Positions 18,451-27,179 are shown, counted from the first letter of the stretch. The stretch: DNA of 64,000 nt from Mucilaginibacter yixingensis (GCF_041080815.1 NZ_CP160205.1:1302001-1366000); one strand, 5' to 3'. Made by a program: numbers and translations. The notes: generated by a model not told the origin, from the sequence alone.

Positions 18451-20349
18451 ATGAGAACCTTCACCGCTCGTTTTGCCGGTATTGCGGCTCTTCTATTATT
18501 CCCGGCTGTATTGATGGCCCAGCGACCAATGGAATACCTGGGCAGGGGCGTAGTAGCCATTCACCAAACAACCGACTCTGTTTTTGTGAGCTGGCGCGTG
18601 CTGGGCACAGATCCGGCTGGTCTGGGTTTTAACCTGTACCGTCAAACCGGTAAAGCTGCGCCTGTTAAACTCAATCAATCACCAATAACCGGCGCAACCA
18701 TATTTAGCGATATCAAACCTGATTTTACGCAGACTAACGCCTATTTTGTGCGTCCGGTAGATCAGGGTAAAGAGCAAGAGGCCAGCAAACCGTTTGTACT
18801 CCCGGCAAATGCACCTGTAAAGCCATATCTGTCGGTTCCGCTTAAAACGCCAAACGGTTATCAACCTAATGATGTCTCTGTGGCCGATCTGGACGGTGAT
18901 GGCGAGTACGAAATTATATTGCACCAAGCCGGCCGCGGGCATGATAACTCGCAGGGAGGGTTTACCGATAGCCCTATTTTGCAAGCCTACAAGCTGGATG
19001 GTACGCTCTTGTGGACCATCAACCTGGGCAAGAACATTCGCGAAGGCGCACACTATACCCAGTTTATGGTGTATGACCTGGACGGCGACGGCAGGGCAGA
19101 GGTGGCTTGTAAAACTGCCGATGGTACTATAGACGGCCAGGGCAATGTAATAGGCGATTCTACCAAAGACTGGCGTAACGATCGCGGTTACATCCTGGCT
19201 GGTCCGGAATACCTCACTATTTTTAATGGAATGACCGGCAAGGCTATGGCCACCACCAATTTTGTTCCGGCCCGGTATCCTGATAACTTAAATCCAACTT
19301 CAGATCAGCTGAAAGAAATGTGGGGCGATGGTTATGGTAACCGTATGGATCGTTTCCTGGCGGCCATTGCTTACCTGGATGGCAAGCATCCCAGCCTGAT
19401 TATGAGTCGCGGTTATTACACCCGCACGTTTGTAACCGCCTGGGACTGGAAAGACGGCAAACTAACCAAACGCTGGGCCTTTGATAGTAAAGATAAAAAG
19501 AACCCATACTCGGGCCAGGGCAACCACAACCTGAGCATCACGGATGTGGACGGCGATGGCAAAGACGAGATTATCTATGGTGCCATGACGCTGGACGATG
19601 ACGGTAAAGGTTTGTACACCACAGGTATTGGTCATGCTGATGCTTTGCACGTTGGCGATCTGGACCCTGATCGACCCGGACTGGAGGTTTTTGATACACA
19701 GGAACGTTTCTCTGACGCCGGTGCTAATTTTCGCGACGCCCGTACTGGCGAAGTGATCTGGAAAAAAGCATCGGTAAAAGCCGGTGAAGATGGCGAGGGC
19801 CCGGGCAGGGCACTGGCGCTGAATATCGACCCAAGGTATCGCGGTTCTGAATGCTGGGTAGCCGGTGCCGGTTTAACCGGGATCTGGGATGCCAAGGGCA
19901 ATAAAATAAGCGAGGTAGCGCCGCCTTGCAACTTCGGCATATTTTGGGATGGCGATTTGCAAAGCGAATTGTTGAACGGTACCAACATTATGAAATGGGA
20001 TTACCAGAATAGTAAAACCATATCACTGCTCAATGCGCGTAATTATGATTGTGCCTCAAACAACGGTACCAAGGCCAATCCATGTCTGTCGGCAGATATC
20101 TTAGGCGATTGGCGCGAGGAAGCCATTTACCGCACAACCGATGGTAAAGAGCTGCGCATTTTTGTATCTACTATCCCAACCACGCATCGGCTGTACACTT
20201 TTATGCATGATCCGCAATATCGCCTTAGTATTGCCTGGCAAAATGTGGCTTATAACCAGCCGCCCCACACCAGTTTTTACATGGGCGATGATATGACCGA
20301 GCCGCCAAAACCTAATATTATCTTAATTAAGTACGCAGAGAAGAAGTAA
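18451..20349 (+). CDS. Rhamnogalacturonan lyase, PL11 family
   Basis: This 632-residue protein has a signal peptide (ends near VLMAQ). It opens with the fibronectin-like N-terminal region typical of PL11 (MEYLGRGVVAIHQTTDSVFVSW; FNLYRQTG). An eight-bladed propeller with calcium-binding loops follows: DLDGDGEYEI (about residue 148), DLDGDGRAEV (about 210) and DVDGDGKDEI (about 366). The segments FVTAWDWKDGKL and LSADILGDWREEAIYR are family-typical. PL11 enzymes cleave the rhamnose-galacturonate backbone of rhamnogalacturonan I by beta-elimination (YesW/YesX group). It is secreted, probably to the periplasm or surface. It is the one gene here that names a substrate, and so suggests that the locus targets pectin. 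It sits between the MG2-like gene (24-base gap) and a TIM-barrel gene (33-base gap). Confidence 0.92.
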   Translation: MRTFTARFAGIAALLLFPAVLMAQRPMEYLGRGVVAIHQTTDSVFVSWRVLGTDPAGLGFNLYRQTGKAAPVKLNQSPITGATIFSDIKPDFTQTNAYFVRPVDQGKEQEASKPFVLPANAPVKPYLSVPLKTPNGYQPNDVSVADLDGDGEYEIILHQAGRGHDNSQGGFTDSPILQAYKLDGTLLWTINLGKNIREGAHYTQFMVYDLDGDGRAEVACKTADGTIDGQGNVIGDSTKDWRNDRGYILAGPEYLTIFNGMTGKAMATTNFVPARYPDNLNPTSDQLKEMWGDGYGNRMDRFLAAIAYLDGKHPSLIMSRGYYTRTFVTAWDWKDGKLTKRWAFDSKDKKNPYSGQGNHNLSITDVDGDGKDEIIYGAMTLDDDGKGLYTTGIGHADALHVGDLDPDRPGLEVFDTQERFSDAGANFRDARTGEVIWKKASVKAGEDGEGPGRALALNIDPRYRGSECWVAGAGLTGIWDAKGNKISEVAPPCNFGIFWDGDLQSELLNGTNIMKWDYQNSKTISLLNARNYDCASNNGTKANPCLSADILGDWREEAIYRTTDGKELRIFVSTIPTTHRLYTFMHDPQYRLSIAWQNVAYNQPPHTSFYMGDDMTEPPKPNIILIKYAEKK

Positions 20350-20382
20350 TATTGGATGTTAGATAATTAAGGTTTAGAAGAG

Positions 20383-21150
20383 ATGCTAAATAACAAACTG
20401 CAACATTCTGTTAGTCCCTGGTGTTTTGAGCCGATGACGCTTGTGGAGTTGTGCGCCGCTGCCAAAGCCATAGGCATGCAAGGGATTGATCTTTGCGGAC
20501 CGGCGGACTGGCCCACGCTCAAACAGTTTGATCTGTACTCGCCCATGTGTAACGGGGCCGAAATTAGCCTTACAGAGGGCTTTAATGATCCACAATATCA
20601 TACGTTATTATTTGAACGATACACGGCGATGATACCGCTGGTTAGCCAGAATGGATATCAAAACCTCATTTGCTTTAGCGGCAACAGAAGGGGCATAAGC
20701 GATGACCAAGGCCTTCAAAACTGCGTAGCAGGCATCGAACCGCTGCTTAAACTGGCAGAGGAGCACAGCATAGTTTTATGCATGGAACTTTTGAACAGTA
20801 GGGTAGACCACCCAGATTATCAGTGCGACCATACCGAGTGGGGGGTAGAATTGGCCAAACACCTGGATTCAAATAATTTCAAGCTGTTGTATGATATCTA
20901 CCACATGCAGATTATGGAGGGCGACATCATTGCCTCCATCAAAAAATACAGCCCATACATAGCGCATTATCATACGGCTGGTGTACCAGGGCGTAACGAG
21001 ATCAATCAATCACAGGAGCTAAACTACCCGGCAATTATGCAGGCCATTGCAGCTACTGGTTATACCGGTTTCATCGGGCAGGAGTTTGTGCCGTTATCAG
21101 CAGATAAAATTGCTGCTTTGAAGGCTGCTGTGGAGCTATGTGATGTATAA
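20383..21150 (+). CDS. Hydroxypyruvate isomerase-like TIM-barrel protein
   Basis: This 255-residue protein has no signal peptide and is probably cytoplasmic. It shows the xylose-isomerase-like TIM-barrel pattern of the Hyi group: SVSPWCFEPMTL near the start, then CMELLNSRVDHPDY (metal-binding Glu), YDIYHMQIMEGD (Asp and His), AHYHTAGVPGRNEI and FIGQEF (last Glu). These sugar isomerases or epimerases use a divalent metal. It is the last gene of the apparent MG2-lyase operon, 33 bases after the lyase. It may process a sugar released from rhamnogalacturonan. True hydroxypyruvate isomerase activity is not established by sequence alone, as the family contains epimerases of other keto sugars. Confidence 0.8.
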   Translation: MLNNKLQHSVSPWCFEPMTLVELCAAAKAIGMQGIDLCGPADWPTLKQFDLYSPMCNGAEISLTEGFNDPQYHTLLFERYTAMIPLVSQNGYQNLICFSGNRRGISDDQGLQNCVAGIEPLLKLAEEHSIVLCMELLNSRVDHPDYQCDHTEWGVELAKHLDSNNFKLLYDIYHMQIMEGDIIASIKKYSPYIAHYHTAGVPGRNEINQSQELNYPAIMQAIAATGYTGFIGQEFVPLSADKIAALKAAVELCDV

Positions 21151-21258
21151 ATGGAATCGCATTATTTACGTGTTTATAACATATAGAAAGCTCCGGATAA
21201 CAGGGCCCCTCCTTTTACAAGAGTACGCATACTAAGGACGCCTCTGTAAAGACACCAA

Positions 21259-21400
21259 ACGTTCCGCTGGAACGTGACTGGGTTTGTGCTGCCTTTCTAC
21301 CGACCAGACATCCCTCCGGGATGAAAGAATAAAACGTTCCAGAGGAACGTTTGGTTGGTAGAAATTAAGCATACCTCATTATAGCGTTCCAGCGGAACGC
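21259..21400. repeat. Cluster of four short palindromic repeats in a gene-free spacer
   Basis: The 302-base spacer 21151-21452 between convergent genes has no coding potential that I can support. It holds four palindromes: ACGTTCCGCTGGAACGT (21259-21275), CATCCCTCCGGGATG (21309-21323), AAACGTTCCAGAGGAACGTT plus one T (21332-21352) and GCGTTCCAGCGGAACGC (21384-21400). Three share the core CGTTCC-N3/4-GGAACG. They look like REP-type intergenic elements, which TnpA/RAYT transposases spread in other bacteria; that link is inference. They may also act as weak two-way terminators for the lyase operon and the opposing DUF1593 gene. Confidence 0.7.
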
Positions 21401-21452
21401 CTGGTGAAAGACAGTCGATAAGCTATTACTCCATTAAGGTCATTAATGAGGT

Positions 21453-22745
21453 CTATTTCAACCATGCCCAGCGCTTGGCCCAGTCTGCCAGCATCGCCTC
21501 GCGCCATTTGCGCACAGTTACGGCACCTTGCCAGCCACCGTCAAAAAGTTCAGGGGCCGATTTATCGGTGTACCAGGTCGAGCCTAATTTAAAATCATTT
21601 GCGGTTGGTTTGCCTGGCCATACGTTATCAATAACCAAAGCCCCGCTTTGCGCCTTAAAGCCAGGGATGTTTGACGTGACGGTGTAAGTGATATCCTCTT
21701 TCTGCTTATGCGCGTAGTTAACGGCATAATCACCATTGCCCATGTAGTAGCCGTTCCATTTCTGCAAGCGGTCGCCAGCCTTGATGGTTAGCGTAAAGCA
21801 AGCCGAATCTGCAGGAATATTCAGTTTAGGGCCCTCAAAATGGAACTCTAAAATAGAATATACATGAGCCGTATCCTTATTGGTAGTAGGCTTGCGGATG
21901 ATATATCTTGGGCTGCGGCTCATCTTTTCAAAACTGCCGCCCCAGTTTTCGCGAGCAGGATCGTTAGGGTTGCCGTCCATCATATAAAGTAATGACGGTG
22001 TATCGCCCATTTTTACATTGCCCTGGTAACGGTTTTTGTCGAAATCAAAGCCCAGGGCACCTGCATTCTGGATAAAATTGCCGAAGTAATTCTTGCTGTT
22101 AAACTTGTCTGAACTGCCAGTATTAGAGAAGAAGCCGCGGTATGATGCGTTGTTCTCAATAAACCACAAATCGGGGAAGTTTTTTACAATATACACGTAG
22201 CTGTTAGCTCCCCATATTTTATTCGGGCCACCTATCCAGTAAACCTTGATTTTTGATTTGATATCAGGTGCATCATGTAAGGCTTGAGCCAAATCTTCTA
22301 ATCCACCCCAAATAAGTACCCATAATGGTTGGTTGCTTTTCTTTCTGGCGCATTTAACAATCCAGTCAGAGCCTTCTGTGGGTTTGGAATAACCTGCAAA
22401 TGGAGATATACCGCGATGCCCCTGTTTAGTAACCGACCGCAGATAGTCTGGCGTGTTGAGGTTCTTGTCGTGCTGAATCAGCTTAGGATAATCTTTCTCA
22501 TACAAGCCAATCATCCTCAAAATCTCTTCTTTAGAGCCACCGCCATAAGATGGCGAGGACACCAGCCCTTCAATGTTAAACAAATCGCTGTACATTAAAA
22601 GATGAGCCATAGACTGGTTGTCATCCGGGTCTGACCCGCCGATATCTGTACTAACCAAAATTCTCGGTTTTACCGGCACAGGCTGCTGGCCTTGTGCCGA
22701 GGTGTAAAATAAAACAACAGTAAACAGTAATATCAGGTACTTCAT
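21453..22745 (-). CDS. DUF1593 / nucleoside-hydrolase-like secreted protein
   Basis: This 430-residue protein has a signal peptide (hydrophobic core, then SAQGQ). The N-terminal two thirds carry the DUF1593 nucleoside-hydrolase-like pattern. RILVSTDIGGSDPDDNQSM matches the Asp-rich calcium-binding entry motif of nucleoside hydrolases, and WVLIWGGLEDLAQALHDAP and YWIGGPNKIWGANSY follow. The C-terminal 100 residues look like the Ig-like domain usual in this family (LTIKAGDRLQKWNG; ALVIDNVWPGKPTA). These proteins are frequent in pectin and other plant-glycan loci and are thought to be glycoside hydrolases or ribohydrolases, but the substrate is uncharacterised as far as I know. It faces the lyase operon from the opposite strand. 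Confidence 0.85.
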   Translation of the reverse strand: MKYLILLFTVVLFYTSAQGQQPVPVKPRILVSTDIGGSDPDDNQSMAHLLMYSDLFNIEGLVSSPSYGGGSKEEILRMIGLYEKDYPKLIQHDKNLNTPDYLRSVTKQGHRGISPFAGYSKPTEGSDWIVKCARKKSNQPLWVLIWGGLEDLAQALHDAPDIKSKIKVYWIGGPNKIWGANSYVYIVKNFPDLWFIENNASYRGFFSNTGSSDKFNSKNYFGNFIQNAGALGFDFDKNRYQGNVKMGDTPSLLYMMDGNPNDPARENWGGSFEKMSRSPRYIIRKPTTNKDTAHVYSILEFHFEGPKLNIPADSACFTLTIKAGDRLQKWNGYYMGNGDYAVNYAHKQKEDITYTVTSNIPGFKAQSGALVIDNVWPGKPTANDFKLGSTWYTDKSAPELFDGGWQGAVTVRKWREAMLADWAKRWAWLK

Positions 22746-22881
22746 AACGGTTCAAAAAAATTGGTGACCGAAAGTACTAAAAAATGGAACTTATAGCGAG
22801 TCTCAACAAGATTGTGACACGGTGAAACAGATGACATTAGTGAAAACCATTATCTTTGATAAATACCTGCCAGTACCCAAA

Positions 22882-23277
22882 ATGTTCGTTAAGTCAATGT
22901 GTAAATTACTGAACTTCAAATCTTTTATTAGTATTTTGGTACTGATAGCGTTTTTGGTGCTCGGGTTTTGTCCGTTGCGTAACACGCTTTGTAAACTGAT
23001 TAACAGCTCTTCGCCGGCGAGGCACCAACAACGCGTACCCGAATACGGTAAAATTAGTGCAGCCGACAAATGCGGATCGGTGGCGGTAGTGAAAGCATTG
23101 CCGCTTAAGGAGCGTGTATTTGACGGAGCACCCCTGCTTTTCTTTGTCGTTTTGGTTGGTACGTTTTTGGTGGCGGGGCTTCGTTTTGATGATGCTTTTA
23201 CCGGCAATCTCGCCATAAGCCATCACCGGTATTTGGCAGTTCCAATTTATCTTCGTAACCAGATTCTTCGTATTTGA
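22882..23277 (+). CDS. Small two-helix membrane protein of unknown function
   Basis: From the ATG at 22882 this is 131 residues; an upstream in-frame ATG at 22822 would add 20. Two hydrophobic helices stand out (FISILVLIAFLVLGFC near residue 16 and LLFFVVLVGTFLVAGL near 89), separated by a polar loop containing two cysteines. The segment LGFCPLRNTL resembles short Bacteroidota membrane proteins I have seen annotated only as hypothetical. An overlapping reading frame on the other strand (22803-23216) is Lys/Arg-rich without such features, so I prefer this strand. It precedes the DoxX gene by 80 bases. Function is unknown. Confidence 0.55.
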   Translation: MFVKSMCKLLNFKSFISILVLIAFLVLGFCPLRNTLCKLINSSSPARHQQRVPEYGKISAADKCGSVAVVKALPLKERVFDGAPLLFFVVLVGTFLVAGLRFDDAFTGNLAISHHRYLAVPIYLRNQILRI

Positions 23278-23357
23278 TCTTCTTTAAAATTTAAAGAGAA
23301 TATAAAGCTGACGGTTGGCGCCGCTTAGCCATTTTTTTTATTTGAAGAAGACAAATC

Positions 23358-23834
23358 ATGTTAAACAATCTTTTTTCTGTTGGTGGTAAAAACCACCGGC
23401 AGCTTGCTCCTTTATTTTTGCGTATGGCTATCGGCTTCGGTTTTATGGCCCACGGGTGGGCCAAACTAAGCAGAGGCCCCGAGGCGTTTGCACAGTTGTT
23501 AACCTTAATAAAAGTGCCCGCGCCGCAGGTGTTGGCCTGGGTTACCACACTTACAGAATTGACGGGCGGTTTTGCACTGTTTGTGGGTGCGTTGGTAAGT
23601 CTGGTAGCAATTCCGCTAATTTGTACTATGGTGGTGGCAATGTTTAGCATCCACATTCATTATGGTTACAGTGCGGTGAAAACAATTGGGTTAACGCCAC
23701 ATGGCCCATTGTTTGGGCCACCAGGTTATGAGATTAACCTGATTTACATTGCAGGCTTAATATCGTTGCTGATTACAGGTGCCGGCAGGTTTTCTATAGA
23801 TGCACTACTTGCCAAAACCAAAACTATTCAATAA
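23358..23834 (+). CDS. DoxX-family membrane protein
   Basis: This 158-residue protein has four hydrophobic helices and the DoxX pattern: APLFLRMAIGFGFMAHGWAKL near the start, then LTELTGGFALFVGALVSLVAI and YEINLIYIAGLISLLITGAGRFSID near the end. DoxX proteins are small integral membrane proteins linked to quinone-related redox processes or sulfur stress, and their exact function is often unclear. The gene stands alone with a strong hairpin 10 bases past its stop. The neighbouring TauE/SafE permease gene is separately terminated, so co-regulation is not evident. Confidence 0.88.
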   Translation: MLNNLFSVGGKNHRQLAPLFLRMAIGFGFMAHGWAKLSRGPEAFAQLLTLIKVPAPQVLAWVTTLTELTGGFALFVGALVSLVAIPLICTMVVAMFSIHIHYGYSAVKTIGLTPHGPLFGPPGYEINLIYIAGLISLLITGAGRFSIDALLAKTKTIQ

Positions 23835-23844
23835 TTAAATTATC

Positions 23845-23877
23845 GCAGCTGGTGTTGTAAAAGCACCAGCTGCTTTT
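23845..23877 (+). terminator. Rho-independent terminator after doxX
   Basis: GCAGCTGGTG (23845-23854) pairs perfectly with CACCAGCTGC (23864-23873) over a nine-base loop, and four T residues follow. It closes the DoxX transcription unit. Confidence 0.85.
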
Positions 23878-23894
23878 ACATTTAGTCGTTAAAA

Positions 23895-24641
23895 ATGACC
23901 ATGATCTATATCTGCCTGCTTCTGGTGGGTTTTATTGCAACGCTGGTGCGCTCTACTTTTGGTTTTGGCGAGTCGCTGGTAGCGGTGCCATTGTTCAGTT
24001 TGTTTATGCCCATCAGTGTGGCGGTGCCCTTATCTGTGCTTATCTCGGTATTGGTGGCGTTGGTAGTTGTGGTGCAAGATCATCGGCGCATTCATTTCAA
24101 AAGTGCCAAATGGCTTGTTCTTGCAGCGTTGCCGGGCATCCCATTGGGCTTGCTGATCCTGATTTACGGTAACGAGCTATGGGTGAAGACCGGCCTGGGT
24201 TTGCTGATTATTTTTTATGCACTCTACGCGCTGTTTGCTACCAAGGCCATCCGACTGCAGAATGACAGTAAACTTTGGCTGACGGTATGTGGATTCTTAT
24301 CTGGCGTGTTAGGTGGTGCTTACGGCGTTAACGGGCCGCCATTGGTGGTTTATGGCAATATGCGCCAATGGAGTGCTAAAGAATTCAGGGCCACTTTACA
24401 AGGTTATTTTCTGCCGGCCAGCTTTATTGGTTTGATGGGATATTTAGTTAAAGGTTTGGTTACGGTGCAATTGGGCTGGTATTTTCTAATCTCGTTACCT
24501 GTGGTGGTGCCCGCAATTTTTCTGGGTCGATACCTTAATCATAAGTTAAAAGACGGTGCTTTCTTTAAATATGTTTACGCGGGTTTGCTGCTCATTGGGT
24601 TGAGCCTTATTGTGTTTAGCTTTTTGGGCGTTAAATCATAG
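23895..24641 (+). CDS. TauE/SafE (TSUP) family permease
   Basis: This 248-residue protein has seven or eight hydrophobic helices. It carries the TSUP repeat pattern, with an N-terminal half (FIATLVRSTFGFGESLVAVPLFSLF) and a related C-terminal half (GFLSGVLGGAYGVNGPPLVVYG). Family members export or import small organosulfur or carboxylate anions across the inner membrane. The GAYGVNGPP motif is typical of the second repeat. The gene stands between a terminator and a hairpin and so appears monocistronic. The substrate cannot be assigned. Confidence 0.87.
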   Translation: MTMIYICLLLVGFIATLVRSTFGFGESLVAVPLFSLFMPISVAVPLSVLISVLVALVVVVQDHRRIHFKSAKWLVLAALPGIPLGLLILIYGNELWVKTGLGLLIIFYALYALFATKAIRLQNDSKLWLTVCGFLSGVLGGAYGVNGPPLVVYGNMRQWSAKEFRATLQGYFLPASFIGLMGYLVKGLVTVQLGWYFLISLPVVVPAIFLGRYLNHKLKDGAFFKYVYAGLLLIGLSLIVFSFLGVKS

Positions 24642-24650
24642 TAAAAAAGA

Positions 24651-24682
24651 AAGCCGGCGACTGCCCCATTAGCCACCGGCTT
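24651..24682. terminator. Hairpin after the TauE/SafE gene
   Basis: AAGCCGG (24651-24657) pairs with CCGGCTT (24676-24682) over an 18-base loop. The stem is preceded by an A-run and followed by few T residues. The rest of the gene-free spacer to 24977 is AT-rich and holds only the promoter noted separately; I see no small gene or tRNA in it. Confidence 0.45.
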
Positions 24683-24920
24683 ATGCAGATTAATTACTTA
24701 ATCAGCAATGACCAAAATACGATAAAATATAGCTATTGGTTTTTTAATAGTTAAATATTTCTCAATGGTTAACTGTAAGCTACACCAATTCCACTTGTTT
24801 AATAAATGACTTCGTGTAGTTAATCTGTCTTAACTATGGTGTAAATCTGTTTTAGTTCGATATAATTATCATACGCATCTCATAAAGCTGTCTGTTTAAT
24901 ATCATAAACCATATTACGGG

Positions 24921-24951
24921 TTTGAACACCATTTTTGAGGTTTTAATTTTG
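24921..24951 (+). promoter_or_regulatory. Bacteroidota-type promoter for the MFS gene
   Basis: TTTG (24921-24924) is followed after 19 bases by TAATTTTG (24944-24951). This matches the -33 TTTG and -7 TAnnTTTG consensus of the Bacteroidota primary sigma factor exactly. The predicted transcript start, about 24958, leaves a short leader of about 20 bases before the ATG at 24978. Confidence 0.75.
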
Positions 24952-24977
24952 GCTCCTCAATCACTCCACTCAAACTT

Positions 24978-26186
24978 ATGAATTCAACAGCTGTATTATC
25001 TGCCAAACCCATCAAAGAGCATCACCAGGGCATAGCCACCATATTGGCGTTTGCGCTGCTGCCTTTGTCGGGTTTTGCTACCGATATTTATATCCCGTCG
25101 TTACCCAGTATGGCGGGCCAATTGCAGGTTAGCAATATTCAGGTGCAAATGACCCTGACGCTGTTCCTGATCAGCTACGGTGTTACGCAATTGTTTATTG
25201 GCAGCTTGCTGGATAGTTTCGGTCGTTATCATATTGCACTCTGGAGCCTTATTCTGTTTGCCGCTGCCAGCTTTGTAATTGCACTAACGCACAACATCTG
25301 GGTAATTTACCTGATGCGCATTGTGCACGGTATTACAGTAGGAGGGGTTATTGTAGCCAAGCGGGCCTATTTTATAGATCTTTTTAGTGGCGAAAAGCTG
25401 AAAGGCTACCTGAGTATGTTCTCCATCATTTGGTCTACCGGGCCTATTGTTGCACCGTTTATTGGCGGCTACCTGGAGACTGCTTTCGGCTGGAAATCAA
25501 ACTTCTATTTCCTCGGTGGATTTGCTGCCGTGCTGGCCCTGCTGGATTATGTTTACAGCGGCGAGACCCTCCAGAATATATCAGCTTTTAAGCTGAAGAG
25601 TATTGCCAAAACCTATGCCACCATGTTTAGCACCGTGAGTTTTACCATCGGGTTGATTATGATTGGCCTGGCCTATTCTATGGTGATGATTTACAACATG
25701 ACAGGGCCGTTTATTATTGAGCATAAGTTTCACCAGTCGCCGGTAGTTGCCGGTTATAGCTCGCTCATCCTCGGCCTGGCGTGGATGACGGGCGGCATTA
25801 TTGGTAAGGCCACCATCAACAAGCCTTTTATGGGGCGTATGGCGGTCAATATTACTATCCAGGTGGTGCTATCAATACTGATGCTGATTACCATTCGCTA
25901 TGTTTCGGGCATTGCGGTAATGATTTTGTTCGCCTTCTTAATTCACGTGGCGGCAGGTTTCACTTTTAATAACTTTTTTACTTATTGTTTGAGCCTGTTC
26001 CCTAAAAACGGGGGCGTGGCCAGCGGGTTGTCTGGTGGTGTGAACTATGTAATTGTATCGGTAATGAGTTATAGCATTGTGGCCGCTTTGCCGGCTAAAG
26101 ATGCCACCAACCTGGGCTGGAGTTACCTGCTGCTCATCATTGCATCGGTGTTGGCTATGTTCGTCCTCAAACTTAAAAAGGCCTGA
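24978..26186 (+). CDS. MFS multidrug transporter, Bcr/CflA type
   Basis: This 402-residue protein has 12 predicted helices. The Bcr/CflA pattern is clear: ATDIYIPSLPSMAGQLQVS in helix 1, LFLISYGVTQLFIGSLLDSFGR as MFS motif A, and RIVHGITVGGVIVAKRAYFID. Family members export drugs such as bicyclomycin or chloramphenicol, and some export dipeptides or cysteine, by proton antiport. It has a consensus promoter directly upstream. The next gene starts 48 bases downstream, so a START-domain protein could be co-transcribed, but the two have no obvious shared role. Confidence 0.9.
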   Translation: MNSTAVLSAKPIKEHHQGIATILAFALLPLSGFATDIYIPSLPSMAGQLQVSNIQVQMTLTLFLISYGVTQLFIGSLLDSFGRYHIALWSLILFAAASFVIALTHNIWVIYLMRIVHGITVGGVIVAKRAYFIDLFSGEKLKGYLSMFSIIWSTGPIVAPFIGGYLETAFGWKSNFYFLGGFAAVLALLDYVYSGETLQNISAFKLKSIAKTYATMFSTVSFTIGLIMIGLAYSMVMIYNMTGPFIIEHKFHQSPVVAGYSSLILGLAWMTGGIIGKATINKPFMGRMAVNITIQVVLSILMLITIRYVSGIAVMILFAFLIHVAAGFTFNNFFTYCLSLFPKNGGVASGLSGGVNYVIVSVMSYSIVAALPAKDATNLGWSYLLLIIASVLAMFVLKLKKA

Positions 26187-26234
26187 CGCTGGACCGGTTT
26201 TTGGAATTTGCTTAAAGGATATTATTGATAAGAG

Positions 26235-26882
26235 ATGAAGATTAAATTTCAATGGTTATTTGTTTGCCTGTTTTGCCTGTCTGTTGGTTTGGCCAACGCC
26301 CAAAGCAACTGGACGTTGAAAACTCAGAAGGATGGCATTAGGGTTTACATGGCACCAGTGGCAGATTCTAAGGTAAATGCGGTTAAAGTGCTGTGCGAAT
26401 TTGAGGCAACGCCAGCCGCATTGGTTGCGGTTTTAATGGATGTTAAAAGCTGTACCGAATGGGTTTATCATACCAAATCATGTACGCTGGTAAAGCAAAA
26501 CTCACCCTGGGATGTGGTTTATCACTCAGAGATTAACCTGCCATGGCCTGTAGAAAACAGGGATTTTGTTGCCCACCTTTGGGTAACGCAAGACCCAAAA
26601 ACCCATACGATAATAGTTGATGGCCCCGCTATTCCCGGTTTTGTTGCAGAAAAAAAAGGAACTTTCAGAATAGCTCATTCTAAGGGCCGCTGGGTTATCA
26701 ATGCTATCAACTCACACACCATAGCTGTAGAATATACTTTGCAGGTAGATCCGGGTGGTAATGTACCCGCCTGGCTGGTTAACATGTTTGCCGCCGAGGG
26801 ACCGATACAAAGTTTTAAAGGCTTGCGCCTGCAGTTGCAAAAGCCACGGTATCAAAATGCCCGTTTGCCAGAGGAGATTTAA
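26235..26882 (+). CDS. START-domain lipid-binding-like protein
   Basis: This 215-residue protein has a signal peptide (ends near VGLANAQ). One START domain covers most of the mature protein (WTLKTQKDGIRVYMAPVADSKVNAVK; DVKSCTEWVYHTKSCTLVK; INLPWPVENRDFVA; GKWV-like GRWVINAIN). Bacterial START proteins bind hydrophobic ligands in a helix-grip pocket, and this one should act in the periplasm. The C-terminus has a typical closing helix (FAAEGPIQSFKGLRLQLQ). It is immediately followed by a long inverted-repeat element. The ligand is unknown. Confidence 0.88.
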   Translation: MKIKFQWLFVCLFCLSVGLANAQSNWTLKTQKDGIRVYMAPVADSKVNAVKVLCEFEATPAALVAVLMDVKSCTEWVYHTKSCTLVKQNSPWDVVYHSEINLPWPVENRDFVAHLWVTQDPKTHTIIVDGPAIPGFVAEKKGTFRIAHSKGRWVINAINSHTIAVEYTLQVDPGGNVPAWLVNMFAAEGPIQSFKGLRLQLQKPRYQNARLPEEI

Positions 26883-26893
26883 GATAAATAATT

Positions 26894-26992
26894 ACGTCAT
26901 TGCGAGGAACGAAGCAATCTCTGTACATGCAAATCAGACATGCTTATCTATCATGTCCTTTGCAGAGATTGCTTCGTTCCTCGCAATGACGT
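26894..26992. repeat. Long inverted-repeat element (MITE/REP-like)
   Basis: A perfect 30-base inverted repeat (arms 26894-26923 and 26963-26992) flanks a 39-base centre. The outer end reads ACGTCATTGCGAGGAACGAA and the arm continues to ATCTCTG. No open frame lies inside. The outer TGTCATT/CGTCATT ends are shared with the elements at 56617 and 61630 and a short one at 59261. Non-autonomous mobile repeat is the likely identity. It lies 12 bases past the START gene and can fold into a very stable hairpin. Confidence 0.75.
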
Positions 26993-27146
26993 GTTGGATT
27001 TATGATGAGAGGAAACAAGTCTATCTTGTTCTACTTTCCTGACGCCCTGCCCTCGATATGACACTGCGTTTACCAAATAACCGCCACCTGGTAAAAACGT
27101 ATCAATCTTCCCCACTTCTGTATAAACCTGCCCGTGTTGGCCACCG

Positions 27147-27154
27147 TAATTTTG
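27147..27154 (+). promoter_or_regulatory. Possible -7 box for the SDR gene
   Basis: TAATTTTG matches the TAnnTTTG -7 consensus, 26 bases before the ATG at 27180. I see no TTTG at the usual distance upstream, so the call is tentative. Confidence 0.4.
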
Positions 27155-27179
27155 TTTCAACATTTAACAAAAGACAACA

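Noticed and set aside
18880..19570. Repeated DGDG segments in the lyase gene as a tandem DNA repeat
   Set aside because: They are calcium-binding loops of separate propeller blades, conserved as protein and not as DNA.
22803..23216. A 137-codon minus-strand frame overlapping the small two-helix protein
   Set aside because: The product is Lys/Arg-rich and lacks membrane or domain features, while the plus-strand product has two clear helices and a familiar motif.
26755..27042. A plus-strand frame across the end of the START gene
   Set aside because: It runs through the inverted-repeat element and out of frame of the START domain; coding is not supported.
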